Below, piece by piece: positions 8,470 through 19,901 of a DNA stretch of 20,359 nt. Made by a program: the position numbers and the translations under genes. The notes under the pieces were generated by a model that was not told the origin of the DNA, searched no databases, and saw only the letters and a list, made by a program, of their open reading frames with translations. The DNA is from Chara braunii. Lineage: Eukaryota; Streptophyta; Charophyceae; Charales; Characeae. The stretch is taken from the NCBI GenBank assembly GCA_003427395.1, contig BFEA01000077.1, forward strand, positions 2,660,808 to 2,681,166, read 5' to 3'. Within the stretch, counting starts at the first letter, position 1. Each line of letters opens with the position of its first letter.

Positions 8470-11400
8470 TCATCTTTCCAACGCATACCATGAGCAAGGG
8501 ACTAACGCTAGTCTTAGAGGGGGAAAGGGATCAGGGAATTCAGCAAGAGGACGGAGAGGGATGGAGTGGTGTACAATGCTCCAGTCATTGACGAGTAAAT
8601 GATAATTCCGTGAAGATCCCTTGTGGGTTGTCTCACCCGTCCCATCCCATTTAACCTGGCCAATCATACCACCTTGTTCTCCTCCAAGCTAGTTTAGATT
8701 GAACTTTTGGATATGCTGTTTATTTCTTTTTCTGATGACAGGGTTTTAAGTTCGTCTTTGAGTGTTTCCCATCTCGAAATAATTTCTAGTTGAATCTTTT
8801 GCTTGATGGAGTCCATGAATTCAGGACCATCAAGACGTGCTCCTTCCATTTCAAAGGTGCATCTATGGGTCCAAATGGCCCAGAGTAGGGTTTTTCGTCC
8901 GATTGTGAATAGGTTCATTGTGAAGTCATCAGCGCTTGGTGGATTCCAGGCCCCAAGGAGGAGAGCTTTCCAATTCCATGGCCAGGTCAAGGAGGTTTCT
9001 ACCTGGTTCCAGATCCTGTCCCACCATCGCCACAACCACACTGCCCCAGGGCATTCCAAGAATATATGTTATAATGTTTCTGGAATTACTTTGGACGGGA
9101 AGGCTGATTTGCAGAATTTACACCACAGAAGGGCTATTCCTCTTTGTTCTAGGGAAGTTTTGTCTATAATCCAATCATTGGTAGGTAGGCATCGATGCAT
9201 GATCTGCCATTGAAAATATGTTATTTTAGCTGGCTTAGATTTGATGGATTGGAACCATTTAATTGAGCGAAGATCATCTCTGCTAACATTTAGGTGTCTC
9301 ATTCAACTTTCTACTATTCGGTCCTTTAAATTCACCTTTGGGCGTAGCATTCTATATGTGGATTTGACTGACAGCGTGTGAAGGGTTCGTTTGTGGGACC
9401 GTCCGAGGTATTCCTTGGAAGACCAAGACCAATTAGCCGGATCTAGTGGAAGATGAGAGATGGGAGTATCTGGTTTATAGGTAAGCCATTTATCATGGAC
9501 CAATAGTACTATAATTCTGAATAGTCTGATTTTCTGGATTAGACTCTTATTAGGATGATGGGAAGATCTTATAAATTCATCTTCCTCCAAATCGTAGATG
9601 GTCATCAGTACCTCCTCATTAGGGCGTAGTTCATCTACCTTTCCTATGATTCCTGATTGATCATGGATAGATACCCAATCATCAAGAATGAGGGTAGGTC
9701 CCTTTTTCAAAATCCTAACCCAATCCAGAGGAATTATGTCAATTATCTATTCTAAGGCTTCCTTTAGGTGATGACAGTGTTTCAATCTCTCCTTAAGGTG
9801 ATGAATGTCGCACCAGTCTCGATTTTCTTTATCCCAGATATCCCTAATGCGCGTGACTCCCCTTTTGATCCATCCTTTCCAGGGAGAGTCCATACAGTTT
9901 AGGGTATATCCTTGAGAGTCTCTAATGAGCGAGTTATTAAATAATGGTTGTTGGCATACTTCTTCCCACCTTTTCGGGGTTGTTTTGTCTGGAATGGGAA
10001 GTTTCCTCCAAGTTTTAAGCAAATCAGTCCAGAAGGAATCTCTTGATAGGTCAGTTCTTGCTGCTTGTCGATCTGATAAGTGCAGGTCAGGTCAGTTCTT
10101 GCTGCTTGTCGATCTGATAAGTGCAGGTCTTGCAAATCGGCTGGGGATGCCCTAGGGATCGACCAGGCTCTATTCTCCAGCCACATAAGGGGGTCTACTT
10201 CCTCAGATGTGGGAGGAGCAAGGCGCCTAATCTGTTCAATAGCCAAATGACTCCATGGTGTTTGGGGGTTAAATAGAAGACACTTTATCCATTGAATAGA
10301 AAAAGTTTTCACTTGGGTGGAGGGATCAATTGTACCTAGGCCTCCTTTCGATTTTGGTTGGATTGGGGATTGCCAGGCTACTCTGCTGATAACATTTTTA
10401 GATTCATGGTTTCCTCGCCATAGGTAAGCTACCAGTTGTCTCTGCAATATCTTAATGGATAAGTTATCAAGGGCCCAGATAGCAAATTTATACCAAATAG
10501 AGGCTAGGACCACATTATTAATTGCGAGTGTTCTGCCAATTAATGAAGTGTGTTTATCCTTTCATAGTTCTAATTTTGAAAGTGCATATTTCAGAATCCC
10601 TTTACTATTGGAAGCAGGTTTACCATAGCCTGTTAGTGAAATTCCAAGAATCCTGACAGGCGAATCCAGAGGAAGCCATTTGATGATTGGTTGTTCCGGA
10701 GGCCTTACACCTTGGTAGTGCATCCACCATCCTAGGGTTTTATTTTCCCAGTTGATCCTCATATCCGATAATTTACAAAATAAGTTCATAATCCGTTTTA
10801 CTACCTCTAGGTTTTCATGAGAGGCCTCAATCATGAGAGATAAATCATCAGCAAAGAGAGAACACACCGAAATTGCGTCCTTTGGTATGGAGGTTACTTA
10901 AATGCGCTTAATATCTTTATGAAGGCGAATATTAGCAGTCAATGCTTCCATGATGATTACAAAAAGAAGTGGGGTAATAGGGTCTCCCTGTCTAACAGAT
11001 CTTTGTAGAGATATAAGAGGTGTCACATTTTCATTTATCATGAGCCTTGTTGAAGCATTTCCATGTAATATTTTAATCCACCTTCTGAAATTTGGTCCAA
11101 AATCGAGCTTAATTAGGCATCTGTCCAAGAAAAGTCAGTCCACATGATCATATGCTTTCTCAAAATCTATAAATATAAAAGCAGCATTATGTTTGGATTG
11201 GCAAGAAAGTTTGACCAATTCATTTATGAGAAGGATGTTGTCTTGGATATTCCTCCCTTGGATGAATCCTGTCTGGGTTGGATGAATTATATCTGCTATA
11301 AACTTATTCAGGCGAATAGTGAGAGCTTTAGAGATCAGTTTATAGACAACTATGAGGACGGTGATGGGTTGGTGGTTTTGAATATTACATTTATCCCCCT

Positions 11401-13116
11401 TTTTATACAATAGCGTGAGAATCCCTTGCCCCACAATTTCACCTAAATTGCCTGATGACCATACCTCCTCATAAAAATTCATTAGATTCTGAGCAATGAA
11501 ATACCAAAGGGATTCCCCAAATTCCTTGGGAAACCCATCAATGCCTGGGTTTTTTTCTTCTTCCATAAGCATCAGGGCAGTCCATATCTCCTATTTTGTT
11601 AGCGGAGTTTCTAAAAGCTCATTTTTTTAGAGTCAAAAAGAGACTTTGTTAGGGGTTCTAGGAATTCATCGATATCTTTAATGCATTGATTAGTAGGAGT
11701 GCTTGTTGTTTCTGATAGAAAAAAAGATTTAAAAAAATCCCTTGCGATTTTGGTGCATTCTGCTGTAGTTGTGGCAAATTGGTCATTCTGTTGTTGAGGA
11801 TAAGCAAGGGTTTGAATTACAGTTCTCCCTGTACGCACTCGGACCATGACAAAAAACCTCGCATCCATTCCACCTTCAGTGGCGGCCCATGTCAATTTAC
11901 CTCTGATCCTGGTACCTTGCCATTTATATTCCATAAGGGAAAGAAGACGATCTTCCAGGTTTTGGATTTCCTGGGCAATTAACTCATTATCGTCGTTATT
12001 ATTCAGGTCATTTTCTTGAGATTGCAATTCTTCAATTCGTTGGCACAACCTCAATTCATTGGAGTGACATTCATTTGCTAAAAGCTTAGAATATTCATTG
12101 CATTTACGACCCAGAAAAAGAAGGCCATTGTTGAACCATATTATGTTATTGTTGATGAGGGTCTTCTGAAGGCGCCAATATTCCCAGACGTCCTTCAAAT
12201 AAGTCTTGAATCTTTCTAAATTAAGAAGAAATGTGTTAAGTTTATAATAGCCTCTACCTTGATCTGGCTTTTTTGAGAAAGATAGGAGTACAGTACACAT
12301 GGCATGATCCAAGCCAGGTAGAGGACTTTTAGGGAAGATGCCAGCAATTTGGACGGCACCCTCAAGTTCCTCAGAGAGGAGGATGAGGTCTATCCCTGAT
12401 TTGGATGCAGTTTTTGAGTGGCTCTTCCTAAAGCATGAGAATGTGCGAAGTGTGGGGTTTAATCTCCTAAACAAATCAAAGAGGTTGAAGGATTGGGTCA
12501 TGTTTGCTATCATAGCCTCATCTGCTGCTACATAGTCAGGGCAAGGGTCAGGAATACGCCATCTATCCAATGACCTATCTGGAGCAGCGTTAAAATCTCC
12601 AGCTATTATGACCGGAGTACCCAAAGGAAGTTTTGGGATTAAGGACCCAAAGAAGCTTTGACGATTACTAGGCTCATTAGGTCCGTATACACACAGGATT
12701 ACTACAATCTCTAATTCTAGCATCGCTAGAATATAAGCCCACCTGCCCTCTTCTTTATCAACTTCCCAATAAACCGGGTCGACTTTGGATCCCGGTGGGA
12801 TCCAAATTGCAACTCCTGCGCTCCCTGGGCGGGGGGCGAGTGCCCGAAATGCTGTGTGGGGGCAGATTTGTTTATGATAATGATTATGAGAGGGCGTGTC
12901 CATTAAGTGAGTTTACTGAATGCAAATGACATCTAGCCACTTCTTTCCTCCTATTCCTTTGAGCTGATCATAAATAGCTTGCTTTTTCTCAAATTCTGCA
13001 GAGGTCAGACCATTAACATTTAAGGATCTAAGGTCTAGGTCTGCTTGCCTTTTAGAGGATTTCCATAATTTATCCCTATTGTATAGGGCGTCGACTACTC
13101 GGTGCTTATCCATCAT
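8470..13116 (-). pseudogene. LINE B ORF2: endonuclease / reverse transcriptase / zinc-binding polyprotein, broken
   Basis: Same protein type and order as LINE A ORF2. ATG at 13114-13116 (MMDKHRVV). Endonuclease: SLNVNGL, DVICIQ, CVYGPNE, IIAGDFNAAPD, SGIDLIL, LDHAMC. Reverse transcriptase: PGIDGFPKEF, FIDFEKAYDHVD, SVRQGDPITPLLF, FADD (ADD at 10844-10852). Then a linker with DDWVSIHDQSGIIGKV; a zinc-binding region WCKFC...HIFLECP (about 9030-9235); WLWRWWDR; and a tail GEQGGMIGQV...NYHLLVNDW that aligns with LINE A. Three frame changes: a one-base loss in an A7 run (T7 at 11622-11628 on the plus strand), the perfect 41-bp tandem duplication at 10048-10129, and an indel near 8735. Stops include 12913, 11135, 10898, 10562, 9747, 9303, 9069 and 8689, plus one near 11595. 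Several replace Trp codons seen in LINE A. The TAA at 8694 is not the true end, because the tail continues in another frame to 8470. Confidence 0.88.
10048..10129. repeat. Perfect 41-bp tandem duplication inside LINE B ORF2
   Basis: The 41-bp unit beginning AGGTCAGTTCTTGCTGCTTG occurs twice head to tail (10048-10088 and 10089-10129) without a mismatch. LINE A has one equivalent. Since 41 is not a multiple of three, the extra copy shifts the ORF2 frame by exactly the offset observed between the parts on either side. It is a replication-slippage or repair-type mutation, or an assembly error. Confidence 0.95.
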
Positions 13117-13185
13117 TAAGGACACAGTAGTTAATCCGTTCAAACCCCTCTAATCAAAGATCAAAGACCTCTAAATTAAATTAAA
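13117..13185 (-). other. AT-rich ORF1-ORF2 spacer of LINE B
   Basis: These 69 bases separate the ORF1 stop (13186-13188) from the ORF2 ATG. They carry repeats of ATTAAATTAAATTATATTAA type plus additional in-frame stops. LINE A has only five bases here, so the two copies differ in how ORF2 translation could restart, or LINE B gained the AT-rich filler later. Confidence 0.6.
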
Positions 13186-16100
13186 TTATATTAAATTATT
13201 AAGAAAGTTACTCAGGTTTAGCCACTGCCCTGCATCCAACAACCCCCCTGGGGCCAGGACTTGTTGATTGAGAAGACGTACGAGCAGTGTGCCCACGTTT
13301 GTCTCAGGCCAGAAATTGCCAGCTTTGATTTTCATTAGCTGTAGTTCCATAAGGAGGTATTGGTTGAGCCATTTAAGATTAGGCTGTTTTCTAGATTCAT
13401 ACGTGAGGTAAACATCCCATTCTGTCAGGCGTTGCTCCCCTTTTGTTATGAATAATGTCGCAATGCTCCCTGCAGGGAGGGATTTTTTAATAAGTCTGAA
13501 GATTTCTTGTTTAATCAGCGGCTCCCCCGCTTCACGATCAGCATTCGTGGAAAGAGAAAGAAAGGGGGATGTGGAACCCATCACCGTTACTTCACCATAT
13601 GTGGAATCCTGCGGCACAGTTAAACCCACTTCCCAAATTTCATCTTTCCTTCTGACGGGTAGCAGAATGATTCCAGTCTTTTCAGGGAATAACACTCCTT
13701 GTCCTTTCATCAGACAATGTTTCAGTCTCTATCTTTGGAGGAGAGCTCTAATTCAAGAGAGGAGAGCGGGGGTCTTGGATCTGGGGGCAGAGGCGGAGGG
13801 AGAGAGGTAATTGTGGTAACGGAGCGTTGCTGATGGATCTCCGGAAGGTCCTCTGTGAGGTCAACTAGCTGTGGTTGGGGCTCTCTTTATTCTAGATTCT
13901 TCCCCAGCCGTTGATGTGTCCGTATATGAGTATCCTTATCAGGTACAAAGCCCTCTACCTCTGTATTTCCACAGAGATCAGCTGGCTCTGTAATCCCACA
14001 GGGTTCTGAATTCCGAATGAGCAATGTCTGTTCCACCTGGACTGTCGGTCCTGTACCTCTTTTTGAATTACTAAAAACAACAATTGTTGAAAGTGCTGAG
14101 TGTGCTGGCTCAGATGAAAGTGTGTGATCATTGTTGTGTGGAAACGCAGGTCCTGTTGCTAGACACAACTGGTTATTTATGTCCAAAACAGATGAATCAG
14201 ACGGGGTAGCGGTAATGGAAGTTGTCCGGGGGGATCTCTGAGAAGAGAAAAACGAATTTGATTCTCCGGTTTCTCTTTTTTCAAAAACCAGAGGACTCTC
14301 AGTAGTAGTTTGTTCTTCCAAAGTAGGAGCCTGAAGGAGATCCTCAGAACATCTTTCGTAATTATGTTTCTCCCCATCTGTGACAGCTCCCCCCACGTTT
14401 ATGACAGATTCCTGATTTAGACTTGGGGAAGGTGGCCGTTGCTATATTTGACCCTCTACAGAACCAGGATCCCATTCAATTAGTCCTTGACTATGTTTAC
14501 TAGGGGCATCAGGCTGGATTTGGCGAGTGATGAGCAAAAACTTTTTCACCCCTGTTAGTTCTGAAATTATTTCCTTAAATTTGGAAAAAATCCCGGTCTG
14601 TATTTTTGATGTTGGTTGCTTTGGATATTCTGATGCCTCACCTGAAATAAGTGATGTTCCTTTGCCGGGAGGGAGGGGGACTGAGTCCTTCAGCAGTACG
14701 ATGCCCTCCGTTATGCTTACTCCCATGTCCAGTGTTCTATCGAGTAAAACAGGGATTTCCTCATCGCATGGTGTGGCCAGCAGCCCGACAACGGGCAAGG
14801 GCATCTTTTGTTGTGATTGTGTATCCACCAAGGCATCACCTTCTGAGAGTTCTTCATACAGTTTACCAGGACCTGTGACCAGTTTGGCCAGTGATGAATC
14901 CTGTTCTTTTCCATATTTCTGATGTGTAACCAGCAAGTCACCACTTGCTGCCTGTTCCTTGGATTGCTGTTGATTACAGCTAGGCTGCACCTTCAGCGAT
15001 TCATCCAGCAATTCATCATTAACAGAGAGCAGAGGTAGAAACCAATTTTGTGTGCTTGGTAGCAATCGGGCCTCATTCCTAATATTTAATTTAAACCTGG
15101 AGGAAATAGTCGAGAGTAATCTCGCACAATATCCTCCCACCCTAAGCCTTTTGAGGACCCGTTTGTTAAGAAGGAAGTTAAGCTCTCACCGTTAACCAGC
15201 AATACCATTAATTCATTGAAAATGTGAGGCCACTTATCCGCTGACAACAAGGGATGTCGTTCTTTTAAATTATATAAAATCCAGTCGGCGATTTTACAGA
15301 AAACAGGATTCAATTTCGATGACAACACCGGGATATTGCTTGCAGTAGGATCCAACTCAGGGGGGGGTACTCGAGACTGGAGAATCTTGATCTCCATTGG
15401 TACAGGCCCAAAAGCATCCTTGGAAAGGTCAACTTCCATAGGAATTGACACATTTTCTTCTCTCGAGGCTTGTTTCCCTGACTCTTTATCCAAATTAGGT
15501 TCCTCACCTTCACTGTTTGTCTCTTTCTCATTTCCAGTTGGATGAGGGGTAAAAGTATTATGGTTATTCTCCACTCCTTTCTTCTATACCACTCTCCATT
15601 CTGAGACAGTATTGTTTTTGGGCATATAATCCTTTGCTTTCGGGCCCAGCGAGGGCCCTGCAGACGATGAAGGGCTCGAGGCAAGGCTGGTCTTCTGTTT
15701 TTGCAAATTGTTGCTTTCCCCTCCCTTGTTTCTTCCATCTACCCCCGTGTGTTGAACTGCTCTCTCTCCTCCCATGTCCAACTCCGAGTGATCCTTGAAG
15801 CCATTCTTCTTGGCATTTACATTCATTGTTCTTGCAGTGGATCTAAGGATATTTGATTGGTCATGTGTGTGTGTAGGCAATTGTTTAGGAGGAAGCCAAT
15901 CAGAGGGGGGACGAGGTGTTTTATGAAAATCACTCCGTCCTTCCCACACCCAGCCCATCTGCTGTCCTGCGGAGTTAAGATCTTCCCTATACACCCATCC
16001 TTCATGTCCGGGTACCATTGGCACCCATCTATTGGGTCGCTGCGGATCTCTCTTGAGGCGCAAATCTGGGTGAATGGCATGCTGGGGGTGATGGGAGCAG

Positions 16101-17458
16101 GCATAATCAGTGTGGAGGTGCCCATATGCCTTACATTTGAAACACCACGGCCTAAACTTATGTGTCGTGTGAATGTGGAAGACTTTCCCTCCCATTNTGA
16201 ACGGAACTNTATCATCTAGTGAAAATANCTGATCCTTAGGAAGATCAAGGGCCAACATCAAGTAGTCGTCTCTCTTGGCGACATAAGTAGGTAGAGGATT
16301 GATAAAATCTACAATCCGATATTGTTGGCCGAAATCGTGAATGAAAGCGGCCTGAATCTCAATTGGGATATGCCGTAGTTCTACCCAGTAATAATCTCTC
16401 ATCATTTGTTCCCTCAATTCCTCTGGGCCCACGTTTTTAGGGAGCCAGGGGTAGATTCTTACCTCAGAGCGATCCCAAATCAGCTTCCTCCATGCATCCA
16501 TCCTCACCTTATTTTTGTCAAACAAGCAGAGCACTGTGAGTACCGTAGGAGTAATAGGTTGAATAAGAAAGAACTCCATAACCCCTTCCGGCCCCTCCCT
16601 CAGTGACTTCAGTTTCTTACAGATGAATTTAATCTTATCGTTTACCGATTTGAATGTCCCATCCCCATAAAAAATCTAGTTGGACGCATGTTTGGTGTAA
16701 ACCAGATCTCGCTGTGGGAGTTTGTCTGAGGGATACACCTTCATCAATGTCTTTTTTCCCTCTTGATTAATTACCAGTTGATCCAAAGGGAGGAGGAACA
16801 AGGACAAAAAATAGGCCCTTGCAGAGGATAAATTCTTGAGTGGGATTTTCGGCGCCTCTGCCGGAGTACCTACCGGGTCAATGGACGAGCGTTGAATAGT
16901 CAGAATTTTATCATGTAGAGATTCTCTTACTTTATGAGCCCATGAAGGCTGCTGGGTTACATGTTGAGGTGCATGTTGCTGAGTTGTTTGAGGCAGTGAG
17001 TCTGACTGATTCTCTTCTTGTGCTGCTCGAGTGGAATGTAAGTCTTCATGCATCATTTCTTCCTCAGTGAGAATTTTCACGTCTTCTCCAATTACCTCAA
17101 GGTTCTCTTCTTCCTGTTCGTATTTAATTGAGTCTTATGCCTCAGTGACAGCGGATTTTTCCTTCCCACTACTGCCTGGTAGTAGAGGTGGGAAGTTGGC
17201 TGCAGAAAGAAAGGGGGCATTCGTACTAGGGGTAAGATGCTGTCTCGTGAAGGGCACAGGCGTCTGGGCGATCGGGGAAGTCCCCTGAGACGAGAGGGGG
17301 TATCTGCCTTTCCCAGCTATAAAGTACGGTAAAGCTCCTCTGTAACCATTTGAGATTGTAGTACCCAGGCGTGCATACGGTGCAAGTGCGTGCCTCATAG
17401 CGCCCTGGTAGAAGAGCATTGAGCCCGGCCCTTTCGTTCTCTTGAGACCTAACTTCAT
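13186..17458 (-). pseudogene. LINE B ORF1: long DUF4283/zinc-knuckle protein with Nudix-like C terminus, broken
   Basis: This encodes the LINE RNA-binding protein expected to coat the transcript. ATG 17456-17458 opens one frame that runs to about 15100 through stops at 17135 (TAA), 16676 (TAG) and 15584 (TAG). A frameshift leads to a second frame (15140 to about 13740; stops at 14442 and 13887), then a third (13735-13186). Parts: a Pro/Ser-rich N terminus; a Gln/Glu-rich segment; a DUF4283-like region (about 16850-16140, with WRKLIWDRSEVRIYPWLP, LALDLPKDQ and GGKVFHI); a zinc knuckle CFKCKAYGHLHTDYAC (about 16088-16135) whose last spacing is six rather than four; a Ser/Lys-rich stretch; a conserved GLGWEDIV block; a long Ser/Pro/Glu-rich linker of about 450 codons; and the C-terminal domain opening TGIILLPVRRKDEIWEVGL. 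Length is about 1,420 codons, long for a plant L1 ORF1. Three ambiguous bases fall at 16197, 16209 and 16228. Confidence 0.85.
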
Positions 17459-18500
17459 GCTTAGAGATAAGTGACAAACAGAAAGAAGGAAAGTAAAATC
17501 TGGAGAGTGAAGGAGCTAATCAAATATGACTCAAAAGTGGGCGTTAAAAATCAAACTTCCACTGATTATGCAATATTCCTTTATTGGATTATGTTTTATA
17601 GTCTGATAAATTATCTGTTTGTCCTATTCTTTTACTCCTGTTTTCTTCTTGCTTCTTCGTTCATCAAAGTGACTTGGAATCTTTCCCCTCCTTTTGTTTC
17701 CTTGGTTCATTAAAGTGGCTTGAAATTCACTGGTAGGGGAGAACAAGGTGATAGAGCCAGGAAAGGGTTTCCAGGTTGTAGTGGACGGGATAGGATGGTC
17801 TCACCGAGATTAGATCTGAAGTAGATCTAAGGTAAGAAGCCTGCTTTGTATCCGTGAAGTATCCAGTCTTGGCCGCCAGCACTAAAGGCTCCACCAATTG
17901 CTGAGAGGATGAAGATACTCACACTCTTGATATACAATTCGACAAGCTTTATACCATTCTGGTTGAGACTAACCAACTATCACTGCTGAGTTGATTCCTA
18001 GGTCTAACAAGTCAATCCACCACTGTCACCCCTCTTCAACTAATACTGCTTCAGCCCTAAGATGATAATAGGGTTGACGTGTCTCCGACCTTGGAATGAT
18101 AAAAACACGTTAATCAGTACCTCAATACGACTGCTGCTTCCGAGAGTAATACACTACCCTGAGACTCGGACAACAGTGTAGATACAACTAAAGTAGAATG
18201 GGGACAATCAAACCGAAGAGAGTGACACTAAGACCGTCGAATATAGGTACGTCTCCTTATGAACCGAGAGGAGAACCACTCTTACACAACTTTTCCAAAT
18301 CCTAAGATGAAACGTTCGCCTGGCTATTAAATTTGCATATGTATTCTATAATTATATCATCTACTAATCGAAAATTCAATGTGGAAACCTAAATGAGGAG
18401 CACAACTTGGTTTATCTAATCCGCCTTAAAGTTCTAAAAATAAATCTTCTCTTTCACCAATGACAAGAGACAAGCGGTACATGGGCTCTATCTGAATTAG
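17459..18500. other. No gene seen; probably contains LINE B 5' UTR
   Basis: This is the ~1 kb upstream of the LINE B ORF1 start codon. No open frame has recognisable content. A 17-bp near-direct repeat (TTCATCAAAGTGACTTG at 17660-17676 and TTCATTAAAGTGGCTTG at 17706-17722, 15 of 17 identical) lies close to the start. An internal LINE promoter would be expected somewhere here, but I cannot identify one. Confidence 0.45.
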
Positions 18501-19300
18501 GTATCCTGTTGATTTAACCAGGCCAGCAGTGATGATATGGCCTTAGTAGGAATAATCAGCGTAGAAACAATGATTCCTGACTAAAGTTCCAGACAAGGAC
18601 CACGATCTGCATCAATCTTGATGCCCCATCAGCCTCTGTTGACTGTATTCATGGTTATGGACGCTACCTTAAAACGTGGCCTCAGTAGGAATAGTCAGCA
18701 CCAGAGGCACTGACTATTAGACTAGGATCCCGATCTGCGTCAGGTATGATGCGTCGTCAGCCTCTATTGACTCTGTTTTCCTTGCCTTAGGGACGATGAT
18801 CCTCACGCAGTTTCAGATCCAAGTGATAATGCAGGAGTAATAGGCCTAGAAACGCTGCATCGCCAGAAGCCACATCAGCATCTATTGACTCTCTCCTTGT
18901 ATCCTTGCCAAAAGGATGTTGACTGCCACGCTCCATAAAAAACGAATGATAATACATTCATGGTTAGCCCAAAGATGCTGTAATCCGGGCAGCGTCGATC
19001 ATTGTGTTAAGTCTTCGTTGAATCTCTTTTTTGACATGCAATTAACTTCTCTCTCTACATCAAATCAAACGAATGATGATGCTCGGTGTAATCACACACT
19101 TCCTTCCTCCAGGGCTTCCTCCACCTTACACCATTCGTGTAAACCAGGAAGGTAAACACGCAATGAGCAAATTTATGTGTCTTCTACATGGTAGCTATGG
19201 TGTATTAGCGCGGGATGCAAGAGTAACAAGTCCAGAAACTGTGAGTTTCGAACTAGGTTTACGTCTGCATCTGTCGTGACGCCATGTCAGCCTGTGACGT
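18500..19300. repeat. Degenerate ~120-bp repeats
   Basis: A diverged unit occurs at least four times, anchored by its end GTCAGCCTCTATTGACTCT or similar, with the anchor at 18628, 18756, 18874 and 19286 (spacings 128, 118 and 412). Each unit also has an AGTAGGAATARTCAG-like part, an ACTAGG part and a CGATCTGCRTC part. The fourth copy matches best over ACTAGG...GTCAGCC. No coding frame is shared. It may be an old minisatellite, or monomers of a retroelement 5' region. Confidence 0.55.
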
Positions 19301-19790
19301 GGCCACCCACAAGTGCCTTGGATTACAGAGCGCGTGCGTTAGGCGCCGATTTTCTCTCGATCAACCTAGCTTTAACCTAAATTTAAGTCGACTATGGTGG
19401 GTTGCTCCTAATGTTATCCAGAATGATTTCGAGCTGGAGAACAAGCAAGAGGGGAGCCAGAAGGGCAATTGGTGTCCACTAGACGAGCCACAGGGAGCCA
19501 ATAATATTGAGGGATTTCAGTTTTTCCATCTCCAACGAGCTTGCCCGTAGCTTTAGCCAAGCAATGTGTAGGATTGACTATTCCCTTAGTGTTGACACCT
19601 ATGTCCCTGCCTCACTTTGGTACTGATAAGATGTTGCATGAACAACAGTTCTGCAGGACCTGCTTTATGGTAGTAGAGATCCATCCTGTTTCTGGGGGCG
19701 GGCCCGTAGAGGGTATCACAGGTAGCAGAAGTCCCTCACCATCCCCAATATTCCTCAATACCATCGGGCCATGGGGGGAGGAGGTGATCA
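19300..19790. other. No gene recognised
   Basis: A plus-strand frame at 19541-19825 is open for 94 codons, but it has no motif, no homologue that I recognise and a composition matching its surroundings. I treat the stretch as non-coding. Confidence 0.4.
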
Positions 19791-19815
19791 CCAAAGGAAT
19801 TAAAAATTCCTTTGG
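19791..19815. repeat. Perfect 11-bp inverted repeat, 3-nt loop
   Basis: CCAAAGGAATT (19791-19801) and AATTCCTTTGG (19805-19815) are exact reverse complements separated by AAA. There is no adjoining gene, so a terminator role is not supported; it may be part of a decayed transposon. Confidence 0.8.
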
Positions 19816-19901
19816 GGGGGCTTAAACCCTATTTTGGCGCGATATCATTTTCATTGGTGCTGAAGGCTTTAAGCCACCAGTACCTCGCCCAGTTATAAAA
19901 A

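Larger units (their letters stand above)
8092..17458 (-). mobile_element. LINE B: plant L1-like non-LTR retrotransposon with both ORFs
   Basis: This minus-strand element has a poly-A tail (16 T at 8092-8107 on the plus strand), a short 3' UTR, ORF2 and a very long ORF1 whose ATG is at 17456-17458. The coding layout matches LINE A, and similarity by eye over ORF2 is high in motif blocks and moderate elsewhere. The 5' UTR must extend above 17458, but its end is not visible. The poly-A directly abuts the LINE C reading frame, consistent with insertion into LINE C. No convincing target-site duplication was found. Five stops in ORF1, at least nine in ORF2 and several frameshifts make it inactive. 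Confidence 0.85.

Noticed and set aside
18500-19300. CRISPR-like array
   Set aside because: The repeats are long, diverged and unevenly spaced, without uniform spacers, and the genome is eukaryotic.
19541-19825. Plus-strand open frame of 94 codons
   Set aside because: No motif, signal or neighbouring gene supports coding; it ends inside the inverted repeat region.
8079-19875. GCTTTAAGCC at 8079-8088 (next to LINE B's poly-A) and at 19866-19875 as a possible target-site duplication that would make LINE B 11.7 kb long
   Set aside because: The match is only ten bases, separated from the poly-A by three bases that differ, and the sequence beyond 19875 does not resume LINE C reverse transcriptase as an insertion into LINE C would require.
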